The translations under genes and the position numbers were made by a program. Shown here piece by piece: positions 24,500-37,300 of a DNA stretch of 64,000 nt. Each line of letters starts with the position of its first letter. Position 1 is the first letter of the stretch. The notes beneath the pieces were generated by a model. It searched no databases. It was not told the DNA's origin and was given only the letters and a program-made list of their open reading frames with translations. The stretch spans positions 1 through 64,000 of the forward strand of contig WIXG01000114.1 of NCBI GenBank assembly GCA_009869945.1, read 5' to 3'. The stretch comes from Mesaphorura yosii. Its lineage: Eukaryota; Arthropoda; Collembola; Poduromorpha; Tullbergiidae.

Positions 24500-27022
24500 A
24501 TGCTTGGACGCTTTAAAAACGCCGTATTCAACGCTGTCAGCCCTGTTGGACCTGTCGGTGTTGAGGGCAGAGTAAATGGGGCTCCATCAAGTTCTGGCAG
24601 TACGTCGTCCCATGGTTCAATTGAACGGACGAATTCAAGGACTGCTCAAGGAACCTCATCGAGGCTAAATACGTTGGGAAAAGGCACTTCAGGCAAACCT
24701 GTCAAGTACGAGTACTCCAGGCCCCATTTTCTAAACTTGGCAACACTTGATGAAATTCAAGTTACTGCTGACCACACAGTTCGACCTATTATTGTACCAA
24801 GAGATCTCACAAACATTCCATGGAGTGCGGGATACGCAGAGTAAGACTGGACTGAATTTTTAATGTTCCGTACAATATACCAAAGTTGTTTCATTCAATG
24901 TTTTTATTGGGTTACAGAACAATAAATTCCGGCAAGTCAAAACGAAACGAAGATCAGGCGAGAATTCAGTCCGGGGTTCTTCGAATTCCCTTGAACGACG
25001 CTTACCATGTAGAAAATCGAGGGCATGGTCAGGCAAGAGCTGGGGGCGCAGCCAATCTGGAATACATTGAAATTCCGTACAGATATTTCGGTCTGTTCGA
25101 CGGGCATGCGGGTCCAGGGGCAGCAGTAGCTGCAGCTCAGAAGCTTCATTTAGTGATTCACGTGAGTCGCCGCTAAATTTTTTTACGGCTCAACTATTTT
25201 CAGAATGTGTTTCGGTTTTGTTCACAGGAGCGGCTAATGGAGATCGGCCATTACTTAATTGAGGAAGGACCTTTTTGTGATAAAATTAAAGGACGGGACA
25301 TAATGTGGTTTCCACAAATAAATGTAACGAATGAGTCCTTAATAATCGGAGCCCTTGAGGCGTCGTTCCATGAAATGGTGGGTATTTGAGGTTGCAAGCC
25401 TTTCAAGCATTGAGCGAATATAAAGATTTCAAAAATATCTGTACAGGACTTGCTGATCGAGGAAGAGAATCGAATGTATGAAGGAGTGAATGGCGGTTGT
25501 ACAGCAGTTGTATGTCTCTTTCTACTTGGGAAGGTATACATTTGCAATGCAGGAGACTCCAGAGCGATACTTTGTCAAAGGAACCAAGATGCTGTTGCAT
25601 TGTCTGATGATTTTACACCAGAAAGTGAAAGGACCCGGATAAGACAATTGGTAATTTGCATTATTGAACGCGTTGCAGAAGTTATTCTATTGAGAATTCT
25701 CTTAACGATCCTATTTGCTTATAGGCTCATGATCACCCCAGTTTGTTGGGAGGTGAATTTACATCGCTGGAATTCATTCGGAGGCCAATGAAAAAAGACA
25801 TAGGAAGCAAGATGTTGTATAGAAATGCGTACATGAAGGGCTGGGCTTACAAAGTAACAATGGCTGAAGACCTGAAGGTTCCCGTGGTGTTTGGTCAGGG
25901 GAAAAGAGTAAGCGAATGCGCGAAATTATTTACTTGATGTTGGTTTTACTATAAATGCGACATTTGTTTCATTCTTATAGAGTCGAGTGCTCGGAACCAT
26001 AGGTTAATATTTAATTATTCTTTCTTACAACGAAGTATGACAAATATTTAATTGAACCATATTTTTGCTTCTAGGTGTAACTCGGGGTAAGTCTATGCGA
26101 CTTCAATCTAATGATTCATTCGAAGTTTGGAAGCAAAATCTGGATGCTGGGAAAGAAATTAAACAAAAGTTTCACATCGTACTAACATGTTTGCAGGGTT
26201 TGGGGACCATGATCTTTATGCTCACAACACCTCCATTCGTATCAAACCTTTCTTGTCAGCACATCCTGAGGTAAGGCGAACATATTTCGAAATTATTTTA
26301 GCGTTGGAAGTTCACGTTGACAGAAAGTTATTCATTCTGTTGAAGGTTCGAATCCTTGACCTAAGTCAAATCGATATCGGAGAAGATGATGTAATCGTAA
26401 TGGGGACAGATGGCCTATTTGACGTGACACAGAATAATACTGTGGCTACCGTTGTGTTTGCAACCGTTGACCAATTTCCGGCATCCGATCCAACGAGGTT
26501 CAAATATCGCTACATTTCCGCGGCGCAAGACTTGGTGATGCATGCTCGAGGGAAGTTTATTGACAGGAATTGGAGAATGTCCGACGGGTCAGGTAGACAC
26601 CGATCACTCTTTAGCAATTATTCTGTGTTGTTATTTCACTGTTTCTGATTGCAGCCGCCACCATAGACGACATTTCAGTATTCGTCATTCCAATTCTGTC
26701 GTTCAAACAGGAGCACGAAGCGTACTTGGAGTCAAAAAGGGCAAAAGACGTGAATGACTCCAAACTACGTTTGGAGAACGGCAACGAAGTACACGACCCC
26801 ATGCACGCTATGCCGAATGGGATTTTCAACGAGGAGGAAACTATCGAGTACGAACCGAAGGCTAAATCAAGTGGAGAAAGCACCCACCAGAAAAGTGAAG
26901 AGGGAGAAAGCGAAGTCAGGGAAGAGCAGTCACCTACTGACGAAGCAGCATCAGCCAATGCAATCGACACTCCAAAACAGAAAGACGAAGACAAGGAACA
27001 TGAACATAATTCCAATCAATGA
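24500..27022 (+). CDS. PPM1H: PP2C-type protein phosphatase, PPM1H/J/M group
   Basis: Ten coding exons join in phase to 614 residues: 24500-24840, 24918-25161, 25228-25377, 25447-25650, 25725-25907, 25981-26002, 26075-26086, 26197-26270, 26346-26592 and 26655-27022. Residues 1-113 form the family's N-terminal extension, ending ADHTVRPIIVPRDLTNIPWS then GYAETINSGKSKRNEDQA. Metal-site motifs are intact: RNEDQA, LFDGHAGPGAAV, GTDGLFDV and the final DDISVFV. Also clear are NGGCTAVVCLFLLGKVYICN, AGDSRAILC, DDFTPESERTRI, KMLYRNAYMKGWAYK and GVTRGFGDHDL. The last 100 residues are a Glu-rich tail not shared with vertebrate members. PPM1H-type enzymes are Ser/Thr phosphatases that in vertebrates act on Rab GTPases phosphorylated by LRRK2; that role is only inferred here. 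Exons 6 and 7 are microexons of 22 and 12 bases. The start is the first ATG in frame and its MLGRFKNAV resembles the family start. Confidence 0.93.
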
Positions 27023-27437
27023 CTTACAAGTATTTAAGAAGTATATTTTGGTTGCCTTTTAGACTAGTTGTCAGAATAGATATAAAGAACTGAAACTTAA
27101 TTTCCTGCTTCATTTAATGATCCCAGTGTTGACTATTTATACTTTCCATTTGTGCTGTGATAATTGTTTGTTTGTTAGTTTGGTACTTGCTTAATAGCTA
27201 AATAACTTGCTTATTAATTTCCTTACCGCGCCAAGTTCATACGCACTGGATGCAATTGTTAGTGTGCCGTTTTATTTTTGTTTTGCATTTATTTACGTAA
27301 CCCAAATTCAACATTTCTTCAACTATGCATTTAAACGAACGCAATCGGGTTCTGAATTTAACGAGTAGAATTTGTATTTGTACTATCGCAAGACGTGTAA
27401 TTTATTTGTAATAAGAGCATTTATTTATTGTACACTG

Positions 27438-27443
27438 AATAAA
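27438..27443 (+). terminator. Poly(A) signal AATAAA of the phosphatase gene
   Basis: AATAAA about 415 bases after the phosphatase stop codon. The convergent BAP29/31 gene has a matching signal on the minus strand (TTTATT at 27536-27541), so the two 3' ends are about 100 bases apart and need not overlap. Confidence 0.5.
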
Positions 27444-27666
27444 GTTACATTTTCGAGGAGCAACATTGTTGGTAGATGATCTAATAGTTTAAGCACTTGT
27501 AATTATTGATTTGAAACTGCAAACCGTAAATTAACTTTATTCAACCGTATTTAAGGTTGACACGCGCACGCGTTTCTACCTTCCCCTCAAGATGAGATAT
27601 TTTAAGTAAATGAATAGCCCTATGAATCTTGAAAGCATGGCATTCTATCAATGATTCAGTGACCTC

Positions 27667-28661
27667 TTAGTCACCCTTTTTGTCGCCCTGAATGCTGATT
27701 TTCCTCTGAAGTTTCTCATGTTCCTGCATCAATCTGTCGTACTCCTTGCTCACCGACTCAGCCTGGGACTTGACAGCGTCGCGATCTTTCTTGACAGTGT
27801 CCAGTTCTAAAAGTTAATGAACATACAACACTTTAAGACTCCATAAGAAAACGCACTACCAAGCATGCGTTTCATCATATCATTACCTTCCATCAGGGCT
27901 GTCACTTTAGTTTCCAGTATTTCAACCCTGTCCTTGCTGGGTCCATCTCCCTTTCCTTTCTTGGAGTTATCGCTATTCTGATCCATCAGTCTTCGGGCAG
28001 TATCACTAGCAGACGTAGCCTGTCTCATGGCTGCTTCGTTTTGTGCGATCAGAGAACCTTGCTGTGACAGGAGCGTCGCAATTCGTCGAATAATGCTGGA
28101 GAATCCAAATAATTCGGATACTTTAGTATGGATCTATTCCACTAATGTCAATTTAAGCTTGAATTTCTCAACTTACAGAGACAAGAGCAATGCGAATCCA
28201 GAAATGTAAAAGTTTCTCTGTGCACGGAACAGTTTCAAGTGGGCCTGCATCTCCGCCTTTGGATTGACATTCAGGTCATATTCTTCAGTAGAGTATTTGC
28301 GCATTTCTCTAATTGCATCTAAGTTTACAAAGTGACATGAAATCAAGTGTTACAGTTGTTTGTATTGTAGCAAATCACTTACCAATGAAGAGGAGACAAA
28401 GCAAACCGAAAAGGCCATAGAAGTACAGTTGCGTTTGGACACCCAGGCTATGAAGGATACGCGATCTGAAAATCTTCAGCCATCTAAGAACAAGTTATTT
28501 ATCCGGTTTAGCCTTTTCGTGCCTTCGTTCACAATCTGAGAATATTACATGCAGGTGACCACAACATACCTTTGCGGCGATATGACCGGGAGAAGCAAGA
28601 TAAGGAGCACCACGATTTCCACGTAGAGAAAGCCGGCCACCAAACCCCACTGAAGACTCAT
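27667..28661 (-). CDS. BCAP31: B-cell receptor-associated protein 29/31 (ER membrane cargo receptor)
   Basis: Exons 28661-28570, 28483-28383, 28318-28177, 28095-27860 and 27806-27667 join in phase to 236 residues, the usual family size (about 240). The start MSLQWGLVAGFLYVEIVVLL is the family N-terminus. Three membrane segments lie at about 5-27, 45-63 and 100-120, with the conserved PQRWLKIFRSR after the first, FIDAIREMRKYS after the second, and LKLFRAQRNFYISGFALLLS in the third. The rest is a cytosolic coiled coil (SQQGSLIAQNEAAMRQA, then EYDRLMQEHEKLQRKI). The C-terminus is KKGD, a KKXX-type ER retrieval signal. Family members are ER proteins that escort membrane cargo and take part in quality control; vertebrate BAP31 also has caspase sites, not examined here. 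It is convergent with the phosphatase gene. The identification is secure. Confidence 0.95.
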
Positions 28662-29755
28662 TTTGTGACTTTATGTCTGTACTCTGTTTAAGAATATCTT
28701 GGATATGATTAAGCAATAAGCAATTGATCGAAGCACGGAAGTACGCAGAAGCTATTTACGTTGATTGTTTCTATTGAGTCGTTACTTCCTTACGGTTAGG
28801 ATGCGGAGACTTCAAATATGTGCTAATTTTACTTTATTAATAAAATGTGACGATGAGTTGCACTTGCAGAGTGATTTTATTTAATTTATTACATAAAATC
28901 AAAAGCTCTCACAACTTGTGACTTGATGGTGCTGGGAGCAGTTTTCGTACTTGTACACGTACCGCTTGAATGTATGAACAGTTGTACCGTTGCGTTGTAC
29001 GTCGTATTAGCAGCGGAAGAGATGCAATTTACGTCGTGTGTGAGTCGTGCTCATGATTTGGATTGGACTCTCGGATGATGTCTCAATTTTAGCATTATTT
29101 GTGGACTGCACTTCTGCATTACATGACTCACACTTAATCCACGTGTTACTTCGCCTTTTTCTAAAGCCAATTACAGTTAAGCTCAACCACAAGTTATTTT
29201 AAGCATCGAAGGTGCTCATTTACATTCACCGTTGTCCGCTGACTCCCATGATGACATTTATGACCCTTCGATATGAATACGAGTGAAGCAAAAACGACTG
29301 ACGTAACTAAAGCCCAATCAGCTTCCGTCGTCGAGCGTCACAGGATGGCCATGGCATGGTCGTTGAAGCGTCTCATTCAAGCCTGTCAGCGAAGATAATC
29401 AGTTCGGTTCGATTAGACTGATGATGAGAAGGTCGATGAGTCAGTCTCAGAAACGTGTCTCGATTGACTCGCAATGAAATGTGTAAGCCATTATGCCGCT
29501 GCTTTTTTGTGAAAAAATTTAATCAATAATCAGTTTAGAGTAAAAGTGTGAAGCGCTTTGAATGAATGTTTACGAAAATTAAGAAAGTCATGGTGGGTTG
29601 TTATTAAAAATAGTCTTCGTTCTAGAACAGATTCTCATTGATTATTATAACTTATTTGGACTTCGATTTTGTAGTGTGGGCGCCAGCAATTCCGACCGGA
29701 GTTTAGCAGGTTTGGAACCGTGCAGCGACCGGCTTGCGGGGTAAAAGGGAAAGGT
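28662..29755. other. Intergenic region between BAP29/31 and the small secreted protein gene
   Basis: It holds the BAP29/31 promoter and 5' UTR on the minus strand at its left end and the 3' UTR of the small secreted protein gene at its right end. I see no exon, repeat or RNA gene in between. Confidence 0.45.
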
Positions 29756-30471
29756 CTAGCCAAATGGACAGCATTCACCGCCAATGTCTCCCAAGTCCCA
29801 GCATTTATCGCCCTGACAGTACTCGTTGGAGTTCGAGGAGAAATTGAGAAAGCCTATGTCGTTGAATCCGTACGCATCTCTTAACCATGTAATCAGATCG
29901 TTCTGAAATTGTGGGCTTATTTGTCCGTTCTGTAATTATGAAAGACAATACTGCCATTGTAGGTCATACGCCCAGAAAGTTGCAAAATAGATGAAGCTGC
30001 CAAGTACCAGCATGTAGTCAAGAAGTCCGGGCGGCACCATGTCAAGGGAGTCAATTGGTTTAATCCCAATGTTTCCCAAGTCTGCAGCGAATTGACGACG
30101 CTGACGCGGTTGCTTAAAGGGTCCCAGGACTGGAAGGATTACGCTTGGAAGCCGACGTACAAGGTCGTCCCGTTCTTGCTTGATGGCGAGCCTGAGGACC
30201 CATTCCCTTTCTGTGGTATATTAGACATGAGTTCCATGTGCACACTCGCATTTGTTTTTTTTCGATTTTTTGGATTTAACGTTTCTCGGAAATTCATACC
30301 AAGTGGAGTTAGCTTCTCGAAGAACTTTTGATGATCATTTTTCCGTTTGTCGTCTTCTAGTGTTGGCAAAACTTCAATTCCCTCAATTGCATTTTTTGGA
30401 TTGGCGACAACTGCACCATGTGCGAGTCCAAGAAACAGGAAAGCAAATGCGCTCAGGAAAATAACTCTCAT
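29756..30471 (-). CDS. Small secreted protein with cysteine-bearing C-terminal tail, unrecognised
   Basis: I do not recognise this family. Exons 30471-30300, 30210-30008 and 29929-29756 join in phase to 182 residues. The ATG opens a clear signal peptide (about 1-19: MRVIFLSAFAFLFLGLAHG). The mature part starts AVVANPKNAIEGIEV, passes basic stretches (DDKRKND, KQPRQRRQ) and continues FAADLGNIGIKPIDS and PPGLLDYMLNGQISPQFQN. It ends with NEYCQGDKCWDLGDIGGECC followed by PFG and the stop. The only cysteines are four near the C-terminus (C..C then CC), which could form two disulfides. The RQRR site could be cut by a furin-like protease, so a hormone or toxin-like precursor, or a secreted matrix or defence peptide, are all possible; none is shown. 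The second intron is supported because reading through it meets a TAA, and removing it restores one frame. A TATA-like box lies about 90 bases upstream of the ATG. Confidence 0.65.
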
Positions 30472-30560
30472 CTTCAGTCTTGATTCTAGAAACTTCGTTG
30501 ACAATGTTTTCGTTTGGTCATGAACTGTGAACTATCTTCCCATTCAAGTTCAGATTTTGC

Positions 30561-30567
30561 TTAAATA
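30561..30567 (-). promoter_or_regulatory. TATA-like box of the small secreted protein gene
   Basis: On the minus strand this reads TATTTAA. It lies about 90 bases before the ATG and about 30 bases before a TTCACAGTTC stretch that resembles an arthropod initiator. The spacing fits a focused promoter, but this is inference from position only. Confidence 0.3.
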
Positions 30568-30571
30568 GTGT

Positions 30572-33500
30572 GTCGTTTGCAAACCTCGAGAGTATCAAAG
30601 TCATTCATACACCCAGACTCGGGTGACGACACCACCTGACAAGAGTCATTACACGGCAATACACTTTAACTACGCAAACTAAAAGTCGTGGGAATTGACG
30701 GCCTGAACCCCCGTAGTCATCTTTTTACGTATTAATACACCGAAGCACGATATTCCACGATAATCAGAGTATGAGCACGATATTCCCCAAAATTGATTAC
30801 TAAACTGTATTGTCCACCGCCTGAGTGACAAATTACTTACTAGTACATGGCTCATCAATTAAAGAGAACAATTTATGGGAACTAAAGTCGTAGTAGTATA
30901 ATTAATCGTTTATGACAATGATGATGCACTTTCAGCTGCACATAGCTCGCTCATATCCTTAATTAAGTAATCATCAGAGGAAAACGATTAATCAGAAGGG
31001 TAAACGTCGAACATGCAACACCGAAAAGCAATTAAGAGATAAGGTATTTGCGACACTTTTTCATGATTGCCGACTGAAGCTCCAGGCCAATTATTGATTC
31101 GACTCATAATCGTATGATCACCTTACCCGCATGATCATAACTGCTTCCTCTTAAGTTTTTTAAAGTGGTCACACGGGAACTGGTGACTGGGCTTGAAAGT
31201 GGAATGGTAGTCGTCTATTTGACGTTCTACCGCAGAAATAGTCCAGGGACTTCTACAGTTTGTTCTCGGTGCAACGGAATTGATTAACATGCGGTCGGTG
31301 AATGGACTCTCCAGCCACTAATGTGAAAGCGGTGTTTACATTTCGTAATCTTCATGGCTCTCACGTTTCGAATTCAATGTCATGACCTTCCGACAACAGC
31401 AATAATAATATTTACAAGGCTTGTCCGGGGTGCAGGCATGATAATGATAATTTCGTCGCACCCGACGGCGCAATTTCTCTAGTGTGTGCTCTTATTAGGT
31501 GAAAGGTCACGCTTCGGCTTCGGCTTGGCGTTCTGACAAAATTCAACCTGCGCCAAAAGACCGCAGTTGAGTCATTGAGTGTGTCGTTTTCACTCTAAAC
31601 ATGAATTTCGACACCGACACCACACTGTCACACACATGCGCAGATGACAATGCAAATGAGGGACATAAAATGCAAAATCCTTTGTTGAGACCGTCAACTG
31701 TCCAAAGATGGAAGATGGGAAAGATCAACATAACTGTTTGCGTTCCCAATAAGTCTCCACGCTGCCAGGTGCCAACTTCTCACACAATGCCATTCGTGCA
31801 ATTAGAATAGGCAATAATGAAATACGAGCGCTTTGCTATTCAATTCTGAATTCTGCTTCTGACATGACCACGACGCGATGAGATCATGAAAATGTCCAAA
31901 CTGAAACAATACCCACGAAAACTTGATGATTAATAAATATGCGAGACGCAAAATGCAGAGGCGCGAGGTATTTAGTCTTTTGAAAGGCCTGACACGACAT
32001 TCTCTTTCCCTTTGTGCTTTAATTACGTCTTCTGTTAGCTAGGCGATTGGCGAGCTTGACAATGGCAAATTGCAGTGACCGGCCGACCGAACATCCTTTT
32101 GGGCCTATCTTAGTGTGTATCGTCTTGATGCACTTTAATCCACCGTATGACCGTACCGCAGCGTGCCATTATCAAGTGTGTCTCGCTAGAGACAGGATCC
32201 TGATCTGCGTTTCAATTCAATCTTCATATTTGGTTTGAAGAAGGATGAGCACGACTTTTTAACTGTAAAATCAGACATTTGGGCAGCAAACATGGACTGC
32301 GTGTAATGATAATGTTTCTTGACTAGCTAGAAAATAAAAAAGACATAAAGTAGAAGCACAACAAGGAGATGACTCGCTCGGCCATAGTTCACAAGACTCG
32401 TCTTAAGAAAGGTTAAGCGAACTTGTTTCGAGCTTAGCTTAAGAAATGATTGACATCACAATTTGCGAATCTGGTTGACTTTCTTGAACAAGTGTCACGT
32501 CACTTTATTACGGTTGCCAAAATAAGAATTGACGCTGCTTTCTTTCCTCCTTCCCCAATTACTTTGTGATTATCCGCATGACTTAAATCCATATAAATTA
32601 AAAAATTACAGGCCTTCTTTTTCTTAATTCTTCGAGACAACCTCAATGTGCTTCACAGCTTGCGTGGTCAGGCGTAAAATTCGCAAACCGTGTGCATGCC
32701 TGCGCATTTATGGACATTTGCTCAAATATTTTATCTTTTGAACTTGTCTACCTCAAATCACGACGCGCTTAAAACCAGGATTCGGCTTTCAGCACGAAAG
32801 AAAACACCGGTCTAAGGAATGGGTGAACGATTGCATGTGCAAATAAGGATTTCCTTGTAGATTCAACACCTGGCCTGGCCTGGCAGATTAAAATGAAAAT
32901 TGACTTGTTTATTTTCTCTTTGTAGAAATGAGCTTTGCAATTTCTTGGTCAATGTGCACATAAAATTAAGCTTAGCCATACGATTACGATTAGACATTTA
33001 GCGACTGACTCGACTATTTATGAGAATATAAATAATTAGCAGCAACGTAATACATACGGAATCCTAAAATTATAATAATGCCTAGCTATCAAATTATCAA
33101 CTTAAAAGTAATAAACTCGTTCTACTTGCATTTAATTTACGTACTAACACAAGGTTTGTGGGTAATAAAATCGCGAAAGCTGGAAGCCCACGCAAACTCG
33201 CTGTTCGCGAATGCGAATCTCACCAAAATGAGTTCAAGCAGACGCGTTGCGAAAGAGTTAAGTGTTTGGCACCTTTTATCAGCGATGAGGCAGATTGAGC
33301 CAGTCTTTCGACTTGGCTTGCGAGAAAATTAACTAGTTGTCCCAAGCATTTGTAGGTAAGTTGAACTTTTATGACCAGCGACAGGCCCGTGCACATGTCC
33401 ACCACCAAAAACTGCTCTGCCGCTGTCCCGATTCCGTCTCTCCAGAGGTAAAATCCCAGTCCCAGAGAATAAATGCAGCCGCGCAGTGGTAGTGAGTTAG

Positions 33501-34319
33501 TGCAAAATGCCACCGCGGAAATTAAGATAAGATACGCAATGCAATGAACCATAAATAATTGTACTTGGACTTTTATTATTTGTTATTGTTTTGATTTTTT
33601 CGCGCAGCGCAGTGCAGTGCGTTTGACTTTGGGTTCATTTATCGCGCATGTGTGCATCGTCGTAATTACTAATCTAAAACAAACAACAACAGCATATCGT
33701 ATTAGCATTAGCATTATTGAACTGGTGCCCACTCGCTTGCTCTTACTGGTATACAAAGGAATTATTGTACTGCACTCAATAATTAAGGCACAATAAACGA
33801 ACAATTCATACAACACAAATAACAATATAACATTCAAAAATAGTAGAAATGGAAGCTCAAACTCAAACATTCGGTCTGCTTCTTACACAATGAACTTTTC
33901 ATAAACGCACGCGACCTGACACCCGATGCACTTGCATGACACGACACACACGCATTCATGCCCATTTGCATACGTCGCATATAAATTACATCGTACTAAT
34001 CCTAATTTGTTAGTTAACTAGTCAACAGATCATTTTTACACTGGTTATGAGATTAGTTCAGTTAACTTAAGGCATTCTGGCAGAGATTCACTTACGTTTA
34101 CCTTGTCAAACTTTTTTGGGAGATTGGAACGAATGGCTTTGTGTGCTTTGAATTTGGATGTGCAAGACTTGCTTACTTGGATCTGCAGATTAACTGTGAA
34201 TTTCGCAATACAAATTCCCAAAAAAGTGCGTCCTGTGTATTTGAAGTGTCTTTGGGTGTTGTTGCTAATTAATTATGATAATAATCAACTGACTCTTGCG
34301 TTAACGCTCGCGGTTACTG
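30572..34319. other. Intergenic region without a convincing gene
   Basis: No exon chain or family pattern was seen. Three copies of CTGGC lie at 32870-32884. One ATG-started minus-strand frame (33552-33220, 110 codons) begins with a signal-peptide-like stretch (MVHCIAYLILISAVAFC) but has no recognisable mature domain; it is listed as a finding rather than a gene. The right end should contain the ZP gene 3' UTR. Confidence 0.4.
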
Positions 34320-37300
34320 TTACGAGGAGTGTGAGTAAGCCGTATTCGTATAACCTCCGCTGTAAATGCTTGAGCCACCTGACTCGCTTCCTTTTATGGA
34401 CTGTCTTCGCCTTATGCATAGAATAAAGATGACAATTATAACAGCTATCATCAGCAGCAATCCGCTGATTGCAATTGCAAGAGCAAAGTCCCTCTTGTTG
34501 AAGCACAGCACGCTGCCCTTATGTTTTCGTTCTGCGATCTTGTCGGCTCTCTCGCGTTCACGCTCACTTTCAGTCATTTCGTTCACGTAGAGCCCGTTGT
34601 ACACCTTGAATTCAAAAATGTGCAAAATATTTAGTATAATTAAAGGTTTAGCACTTTACGAGAGCAGCAGCAACTCCTTCTCGTGAAGTACCATTAAATC
34701 GTGATGCATAAATGCACAGCAAAGGCAAAAACCATTAAAATAAAACTTTTATGGGTTGGAGAAGTGCTTTAATGTTATGCAATGAGAGTGCTGAACTTGA
34801 CTGCTAATTTTCGACAAGAAGAGGAGGATCTCAAGCAAAGCCAATTAACGATGGAATGCTACTTTTTATTACCTCGATGGTGGCAGGCTCTTCGTCCGCG
34901 CCGAGCGCGTCTTGCGTCTCTCTTCTTCTCCTCGTATTAATTTTCCCATTGCATTCTGGAGGTTGGCAGTCTTTACAGATTTTGACGGCGCAGGCGTAGT
35001 ACACACTCGGCGAATACGGGAACTTGTGAGCGAAGAATTTAACTATTGCAGAGTTTAGGGTATTGTATTCAAATTGACCCTGAAACAATAAGGGGAAAAG
35101 ATGAAGGATACAATAACATTTCATGAACATAAAAATAAGCGTAAAACGACGAATGCAATAAATTTCGAAATGGAATGCATTCACTGCATCATCTAATTTT
35201 CATTCCAATTTTTTGCTTTGATTTCTCTGAACTTGCCAGTAGTAGATTTTAGATTAGACTTAATTCAACTACTTCATTCCACAGTTGCTAGTGAACCATT
35301 CTTCGTCGCAACATGGAGAAAGATCAGCCTGTCGAAATGGTGGACATCGTCAGAGGAGGATACCGCAAGCCCAAGCACAAGTAAAAAGGCACGGTTACAG
35401 TCGGGAGTAAAAACTAGGTCTGAAGTAAATTGCTGATACATAAAATATTTCTCCTTTCAGAATAAGGTTACCTCGCCCACGGTTGTAGTACATTACGTAC
35501 GATTGTGGCAAAACCATTATCGCTGCCGTAATGATTGTGGACGCACTGGGGACAGAGTGAAAATTAAAGACCACACAAAGCAATGCTATGAAGAGCTGCA
35601 GAAGGCCACCGGGGAAAGCAGTAAAAACTTCAGACAGAATAACCCTGCAAGAGTAAGTGAAATAAACAGGCGCCACCGAGACAAACTAGATTAGCAGCAG
35701 GCAGGTATGGAATCAGCAGGACTTGACATGCAATTCGTTTGTGACTTCCCTGGTTGCAGTAAACGGTTCCACTTCAAGAAGTTACTGCATGGCCACAAGA
35801 GCTAGCATAATTTGTAAGATTCTATTATGAGAAGACTTTATACAGTTACTATTTATTTCGGTATTTCTCTTCTTTCCAGGAGTACGAACTCCTATGTCTC
35901 AGCGTATTTCAAATCTATTCAGAAGAAACAGCTACTCGTGGAGAATAATTCGCAAGAGCAGCAAACCGATTCGCAGGAGTCAGATGATGTAAACGAATAT
36001 GAGGTCATGGTTAAGTCCTAAACTGGACTTCGGTGATGATCACTCACGAAGATTGAGCAGTGTTTTGATGGAGATGTGCGCGTCTGGTGAATTGGTCGCT
36101 TTCTAGGTCAGACGTAACTTTCATGATTCAGCAAGTCTAATGGAGCGAGAAGAGGCTTTTTACCAGGTGAGTAAATACGGTATCGGTCCGAAAGTAAAAT
36201 TCAAAGATTCAGAGAATGATAAACTTAACAACTTCGTATTTTAGCTCGTTGGATTTCATCGAAGTATTACGGAAGACTCCGGTAGTGGAATTCGTGGAAA
36301 ATGATTCTTAATATGAGAGCAGAAAGAAATACCATGAATTTGCTGACAGACAAGGAACAAGATGCCCGTAAGATTGGACAATCCAACACTGCCATGATCT
36401 GTTTCCAAGACAAGTGCGAGTTTACTCACAACAAGAAGAATAGATCCTACTATCCTAAGTTCCACTGTCCTGATTCAGACATCCATCTCCTGAACTTTAC
36501 GAAACTCACTCCGCCAGCACCACTCAATTCTCGTTTTAGTTCAACTTTTAAATTCGCAGTACTATGTTTTCAATTGTAATTGTTCTTGTTCCACTCCCTT
36601 CATCATTAAAATAAAATACTTACCATAATTTCACCATCCACTGAGCAGCCCACACTGTTCACTAGACTTTCTTCACCCCATCCCAGTCCATCCTTCACAT
36701 TACAATCCGTGACTCTAAATCCGTATCTGGAACAAATGACAGAATTGGCGTCAAAGAAACAAAACAAAGAACAAGACGACTTGGGACGACGACGAGCAAG
36801 TCCATTCAGAAAAAGGAAAGACAAGGACAAAGGATATTAATTAGCAATCATGAAATATTTCGGCACACGTATCACAAACGCATTTGGCGATTGTTCTTCT
36901 AAACATTTGTACGAATGTGCATTGGCACTGATTACATGTCATTATTGAGTCATTAGAATGTAAATTCTGTAAATTGTATCATCGCATTGTCAGTCTCAAC
37001 GACTGTGTACTTACTTGTGTTGTGACTCAATTGTAATATTTAACACTAGAGGATCGCCAATTCTGACGTGCTCGCCCGAAATTTCTTGGCCTTCCCGTAA
37101 AATCTTCATCGAGACTAAGGGCAAATTCTTCCCATCGCCATTCTTCTTGTACTTGCAGCGAATGTGAAATCCTGTGAACAAAGAAAAATGCGTTAGGTTT
37201 CTTCACTGTTGCATGCCCGGAGAAGCCGCAATAAATTAAACGTTAATGAATATGACACAACTGCAGATGCTATAACTGTAACACCATTTTCATCATTAAC

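Noticed and set aside
26065..26274. Continuous frame across the 12-base microexon and its downstream intron
   Set aside because: It leaves the conserved phosphatase sequence after VTRG; splicing at 26086/26197 restores GFGDHDL.
29701..30331. Plus-strand frames opposite the small secreted protein gene
   Set aside because: The minus strand has a signal peptide, consistent splice phases and a cysteine motif; the plus strand frames are short and lack these.
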